NCBI GenBank assembly: GCA_964622545.1
Contig: CAZUQM010000039.1
Location: forward strand, 3,913-67,912
Source of the DNA: JAFGLZ01 sp964622545
GTDB lineage: Bacteria; Planctomycetota; Phycisphaerae; UBA1845; JAFGLZ01
Reading direction: 5' to 3'
DNA: 64,000 nt
Shown here: positions 60,451 to 64,000 of the stretch, one piece after another
Numbering within the stretch: position 1 is the stretch's first letter
How the letters are laid out: each line of letters starts with the position of its first letter
Position numbers and translations under genes: made by a program
Notes under the pieces: generated by a model
The model's input: the letters and a program-made list of their open reading frames with translations, nothing else
What the model was told of the DNA's origin: nothing
Database searches by the model: none

Positions 60451-61409
60451 GCACCGACCTTCTGAAACGAACGGCACGCCTGCCGGAGCTGCGGATCTTT
60501 CTGGTGGTGGTGGCGTTCGCGCTGGCGATGTGGGGATACGACCCGGCGTTCCTCTCGCCCGACGTGGTGCACAGCGCGATCCTGCTATACCTGTGCAGCT
60601 ACGCGATCATGGCCTGTGGGATGACGCTGCTGTTGGTCTCGGGCGGATTCGATCTGTCGATCGGGTCGGTCTCGGCGCTGTCGGCGATGGTGGCGGCGGT
60701 GATGATGAAGGACCCGTCGATCCAACTCGCCTGGCCGCTGGCCCTGGCGGTGGGGATCGGCGTCGGTGCGCTCATCGGGCTGGCCAACGGGCTGATCGTG
60801 GCCCGGCTGGGTATCAACCCGTTCATCACGACGCTCGGGACGATGCTGCTGGCGCGTGGGTTGACGTACGTCGTCAGCGGCGGTCTGGGCAAGTCGGAGT
60901 TTCCCGAGGGCTTCTGCTGGCTGGGTCAGGGCTCGATGCCGGGCACGTCGATCCAGATGCCGATCGTGATCGCGCTCGTGCTGGTGGTGCTGGCCGACGT
61001 GCTGCTGCGCAAGAGCCGTTTCTTCCGGCAGAACTACTACATCGGCGGCAACGAGCAGGCGGCACGGCTGAGCGGCATCGCGGTGGGTCGCATCAAGGTG
61101 CTCAACTACGTGCTGAGCGGCTCGCTGGCGGCGCTGGCGGGCTTGCTGTTCGCGGGGCGACTGAACCAGGCCATGCCGAACGCGGGCGAGGGCGACGAGC
61201 TGAAGGTGATCACGGCGGTGATCGTGGGCGGCGCCAGCCTGAGCGGCGGCAAGGGGACGGTGTTCGGTGCGTTCCTGGGATGTTTGCTGCTGGCGATGAT
61301 CCGCCCCGCGATCAGCTTCCTGCCGATCGAAGACCATTGGGAGAAGGCGGTGGTGGGAACGATCCTCCTGGTGGCGGTGGTGCTGGATCGTGTCGGCCGG
61401 CGGGATTAG
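60447..61409 (+). CDS. Sugar ABC transporter permease (RbsC type)
   Basis: 320 residues with about eight to ten helices. Family motifs: GMTLLLVSGGFDLSIGSV, ANGLIVARLGINPFITTLGTM, YYIGGNEQAARLSGIAV and AVIVGGASLSGGKGTVFGAFLG. The ATG at 60447 overlaps the ATPase stop (ATGA). It forms the membrane channel of the importer. No sugar kinase or isomerase gene follows. Confidence 0.94.
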   Translation: MSTDLLKRTARLPELRIFLVVVAFALAMWGYDPAFLSPDVVHSAILLYLCSYAIMACGMTLLLVSGGFDLSIGSVSALSAMVAAVMMKDPSIQLAWPLALAVGIGVGALIGLANGLIVARLGINPFITTLGTMLLARGLTYVVSGGLGKSEFPEGFCWLGQGSMPGTSIQMPIVIALVLVVLADVLLRKSRFFRQNYYIGGNEQAARLSGIAVGRIKVLNYVLSGSLAALAGLLFAGRLNQAMPNAGEGDELKVITAVIVGGASLSGGKGTVFGAFLGCLLLAMIRPAISFLPIEDHWEKAVVGTILLVAVVLDRVGRRD

Positions 61410-61448
61410 CTAGACTGACAACGCATCTGACATGGCGTCTCAACAGAG

Positions 61449-61910
61449 CTACGACGCCGCCGACGGGTGTCGCCGCGGTTTGGGCAGGGGCTGGTCGAAG
61501 AGCTGTTGACAGATCCGCTGGAGCTTGGCCAGGTCGGCCTGGGCGCGGCCTGATGGCCCGGCCACGTAGGCGTGGGCCGCGTCGGAGAAGAGCTGCGGCG
61601 TGAGCAGCATGACGGTCGGGTTCTGCATGCCGCGGGACATCCGCTTCAGCAGGAGCTTCTCACCCAGACCGATGGGCAGCTTGAAGAGGACCTCGAGGAA
61701 GAGCCTGTTGACCGAGCCCTCGGGCCCCTTCTTGGTCTTCTCCTGCATCCGATTGACGACGAGTAAGATGCCGACCAACGTCACCCCGATGAGGGCGACG
61801 ACGAGCATGCCGTACCAGACGGCCGCGCCGCCTTCGGCCTTGGACGTGAACCCCCGCCGCATGGCTTCGAGGCGCTCGGCCCTTCCCAGCGCTGCCAGGA
61901 GCCACATCAT
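61449..61910 (-). CDS. Small membrane protein of unknown function
   Basis: 153 residues. GGAGGTGG lies upstream of a GTG-ATG-ATG series (61913, 61910, 61907); ATG 61910 has the best spacing and overlaps the stop of the HEAT-repeat gene. One helix (AVWYGMLVVALIGVTLVGILLVV, about 31-53) with a cytoplasmic basic segment and a helical tail (LPIGLGEKLLLKRMSRGMQNPTVMLLTPQLF... AQADLAKLQRICQQLF). I do not recognise it. It is probably a partner of the HEAT protein. Confidence 0.7.
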   Translation of the reverse strand: MMWLLAALGRAERLEAMRRGFTSKAEGGAAVWYGMLVVALIGVTLVGILLVVNRMQEKTKKGPEGSVNRLFLEVLFKLPIGLGEKLLLKRMSRGMQNPTVMLLTPQLFSDAAHAYVAGPSGRAQADLAKLQRICQQLFDQPLPKPRRHPSAAS

Positions 61911-63871
61911 CACGGAGCCACCTCCTCCGCGGCAGCGGGCTCGCCACGACGGTCACCGGATGGTTTGTCCTTGAGCGCGGCGTTGAGGACGTTGACGGCC
62001 CGAAGGGCTCGCCGACGCACGGCGTCGTCGGGATCGAACTTGGCCAGTCGCAGGACGCGGGCGGCCAGGGTCATGAGCTTCAGGGCCTCGACGACCCAGA
62101 GCGCGCTGGCGCGGCGGTTGGGGTCGGCATCCTGGAGCATCTCGAGCAGGATCACGCCGGCCTCCCGCGACTGGACGCTCAGCAGCGCCTTGACGGCGTT
62201 GGCACGCACGCGGTTGTCCCCCGACCTCAAATGCTCGCGGACCTGCTCGCTGTGATCGGCAAGGCGGAGGGACTCGAGGGATTCGATCGCATTGGCCTGG
62301 ACGCGGTCGTCCTGGTCGTTCAGGGCGTTGAGCAGGATACGCTCGGCGGTCGGACCCGGGAGTTCGCTCAGCAGGCTGGTGACCGACGCTCGCACGTAGT
62401 GATCGGGATCATAGGCGATGCGATAGATGTCCTCCTCAAGATGACGGGCGATGTCGAGAGTCCCGATGACCTGCAAGGCACGGAGGCGATCGGCGGGCCT
62501 GTTGCTGGCCAGCTTGGTCCGCAGCGACGGCAGGACGTCCACGCCGGCCTGAAGCAAGGCCTTGCCCAGGGCCTGCCGGTCGTCCTCGGACATCATGTCG
62601 AAGTCGTGCCAGTAGTGCTCGAAACCGAACTCGCTGATCTGCTCATCGGCCATCGCACGGAGGGAGGCCGAATCGCTGCCGATCTGGTCGGCCATCAGGC
62701 TCGTCAGATCTTCAGGGCAGCGCCGCATCATCTCTCGGATGGCGACGGCAGCAAGCCCGTCGTCGTCCCACCGCGCGACGGTCCGGATCAACTGCGTGCT
62801 CATATCGTCGTCGATCTCGATGAGGCCCCACAAGGCCGCCCAATGGGCCTCGGACCGTCCCGACAGCAGCATGTCTCGCAGCACCGCGACCTTGCGCTCG
62901 ACGGCCATGTTGGTGGCCAGGATAAACGACACGGCACGAGGGTAGAGACACGGCTCGAGTTCGAGAATGCCGCGGCTGCCCCGTCCCAGCCAGTTGAGGA
63001 TGCGGATCGCCGCCATGCCCCGACGCACCTTGGGGTCGGCCACGAGGAACGCGTGCCGGATGAACGCCGCCATGAAGGCGTCGTCGGTCTGGTTGGTGAT
63101 CAGCCGCGAGGCCGTCGGCCTGAGATCCTGGTGACCCAAGGCCTGGTAGATGAACGGGGCCAGGCGCGGATCTCGCGTGGACTCGATGAGGTCCATGATG
63201 GCCCGGCCGCATCCGCTACGGCGGTTGGCGATGGCCTTCCACAGCGTGCCGCTGAGGTACTGGGCGAACCAGAGGACGAGCTCAGCCACCTCCGGTCGCT
63301 TGTGCACGTCGTAGTTGTTGACGGCCTCGGTGATGGCCGAGATGAGGTACGACCGTTCCTCGGCGAGCCGGGCGAGGGAATAGGCTTGTACGGAGGCCTG
63401 TTCCGCCCCGGCCAGGGGGCCCGATCGCAACACCTGGAGGGTCACGCTCTCCTGGCGGAAGTAACGGTCGGCCAGCATCCGCAAGATCTCGGCAGCCCGA
63501 CCTCGGTTGTCCAGATTGAGGTCGTGCAGGCCCAGGCTGAGCAAATAGGCCAGCCGGTAGCTGGCGGTACGTCCGATAACCTCCAGGGCATTGGCCCGGG
63601 TCCGGGCGTCTCTTGACTTGACGCAGAGCCGCAGGACGCCGAACAGGGCGTCTTGCCGGTCGAGAATGAGGTTCTGGAGCTTGGTTTCCAGAAGATGGAA
63701 CTTGCCGACCAGGCCGACCAAGGCCTCCTTGCTCCTGCGTTGGAGTAGGGCTTCGACAAGTTCTTGGTGGAAAGCGGGTTCGGCGGCCGAGAGCCCCTCA
63801 ATGAGCACGTCCTCGGCGCAGGGATTGCTCGAGGTTCTCAGAATCTCCAGAACTGGGGACGTGCTGGGCAT
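61910..63871 (-). CDS. HEAT-repeat protein
   Basis: 653 residues, almost wholly alpha-helical. The C-terminal third has clear repeats of about 31-36 residues (HYVRASVTSLLSELPG; DRVQANAIESLESLRL; NRVRANAVKALLSVQS; PNRRASALWVVEALKL; DAVRRRALRAVNVLN). The first two thirds are similar but more diverged. There is no signal peptide or membrane helix. HEAT arrays are protein-binding scaffolds; planctomycetes encode many. The ATG at 63871 has only a weak ribosome-binding site (GGGGTGAT at about 10 nt). Coupled with the small membrane protein downstream. Confidence 0.88.
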   Translation of the reverse strand: MPSTSPVLEILRTSSNPCAEDVLIEGLSAAEPAFHQELVEALLQRRSKEALVGLVGKFHLLETKLQNLILDRQDALFGVLRLCVKSRDARTRANALEVIGRTASYRLAYLLSLGLHDLNLDNRGRAAEILRMLADRYFRQESVTLQVLRSGPLAGAEQASVQAYSLARLAEERSYLISAITEAVNNYDVHKRPEVAELVLWFAQYLSGTLWKAIANRRSGCGRAIMDLIESTRDPRLAPFIYQALGHQDLRPTASRLITNQTDDAFMAAFIRHAFLVADPKVRRGMAAIRILNWLGRGSRGILELEPCLYPRAVSFILATNMAVERKVAVLRDMLLSGRSEAHWAALWGLIEIDDDMSTQLIRTVARWDDDGLAAVAIREMMRRCPEDLTSLMADQIGSDSASLRAMADEQISEFGFEHYWHDFDMMSEDDRQALGKALLQAGVDVLPSLRTKLASNRPADRLRALQVIGTLDIARHLEEDIYRIAYDPDHYVRASVTSLLSELPGPTAERILLNALNDQDDRVQANAIESLESLRLADHSEQVREHLRSGDNRVRANAVKALLSVQSREAGVILLEMLQDADPNRRASALWVVEALKLMTLAARVLRLAKFDPDDAVRRRALRAVNVLNAALKDKPSGDRRGEPAAAEEVAP

Positions 63872-64000
63872 GCGCGCGGTATCACCCCACTAGGTACCCC
63901 GACTGGTATCCTTATCGACAGGCCGGCACCGGGGCATGATCCGTTACGGGCCCAAATGGATTTTGTCACCGGCTACGCGGCGCATCGGAGGGGTTCGGTT

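Noticed and set aside
1..64000. tRNA, rRNA, insertion sequence and prophage genes
   Set aside because: I looked in the gaps for T-arm sequences, rRNA motifs, transposase motifs and phage proteins and saw none; a covariance search would be the decisive test for RNAs.

Overview
This 64 kb window is high-GC DNA, densely coding, without rRNA, tRNA, phage or transposase genes that I can see. The gene content suggests a Planctomycetota-type bacterium: many secreted glycoside-active proteins, DUF1080 proteins, GH172 and DUF6259-like enzymes, a Gfo/Idh oxidoreductase, a very large multi-PAS kinase, and menaquinone-type quinone genes. This is inferred from content; no marker gene fixes the lineage.

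Layout. 1-1604 (-) is the 5' part of a Tat-exported pyruvate-formate-lyase-like glycyl radical enzyme with a LamG domain embedded in it, preceded by a degenerate octamer array. 1893-6901 (-) is an RND pump gene and its lipoprotein adaptor, overlapping by GTGA. 7316-13016 looks like a light/oxidative-stress locus: a MerR-type regulator with a CarH/LitR-like fold, a secreted two-FAS1 protein, a DUF378 membrane protein, a DNA photolyase and an SDR/DUF2867 protein. 13090-16935 (-) is a hybrid histidine kinase with about seven PAS domains. 17426-22619 holds a pseudopilin, a DUF4091/CBM9-like lipoprotein, an anchored hypothetical protein and a LOG-family protein.

22803-27235 (-) is an operon ubiE - membrane/TPR protein - ubiX - ubiA, fitting menaquinone synthesis; RNase III lies upstream behind a good promoter. 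28497-32551 (-) encodes EtfB, EtfA and an acyl-CoA dehydrogenase; EtfB resembles the flavin-bifurcating type. 33035-46738 (+) is a six-gene run: a secreted beta-propeller, a Gfo/Idh oxidoreductase, an alpha/alpha-barrel glycosidase-like protein, a DUF6259-like protein, a GH95-like protein and a GH172 protein. 46821-56483 adds a secreted protein of unknown role, an isoaspartyl/glycosylasparaginase-type Ntn hydrolase, a lipoprotein propeller, a MASE1-HAMP-PP2C phosphatase and a GH78 alpha-L-rhamnosidase-like protein. 56687-61409 (+) is a tandem DUF1080 protein followed by a complete sugar ABC transporter (binding protein, double ATPase, permease). 61449-63871 (-) is a HEAT-repeat protein and a small membrane protein.

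Together, the right half reads as a glycan-use region: exported glycosidases trim a rhamnose/fucose/arabinofuranose- or fructofuranose-containing glycan, oxidoreductase and DUF1080 proteins could handle 3-keto-sugars, and the ABC transporter imports a released sugar. The substrate is not determined by the sequence.

The least explained signals are non-coding: a dispersed intergenic repeat family with a CCCACCGC/GCGGTGGG hairpin (seven copies, three of them about 120-170 bp long), a degenerate octamer array, four 17-bp tandem repeats in the leader of the MerR-type regulator under a perfect -35/-10 promoter, and an orphan intrinsic terminator that may end an unannotated RNA.
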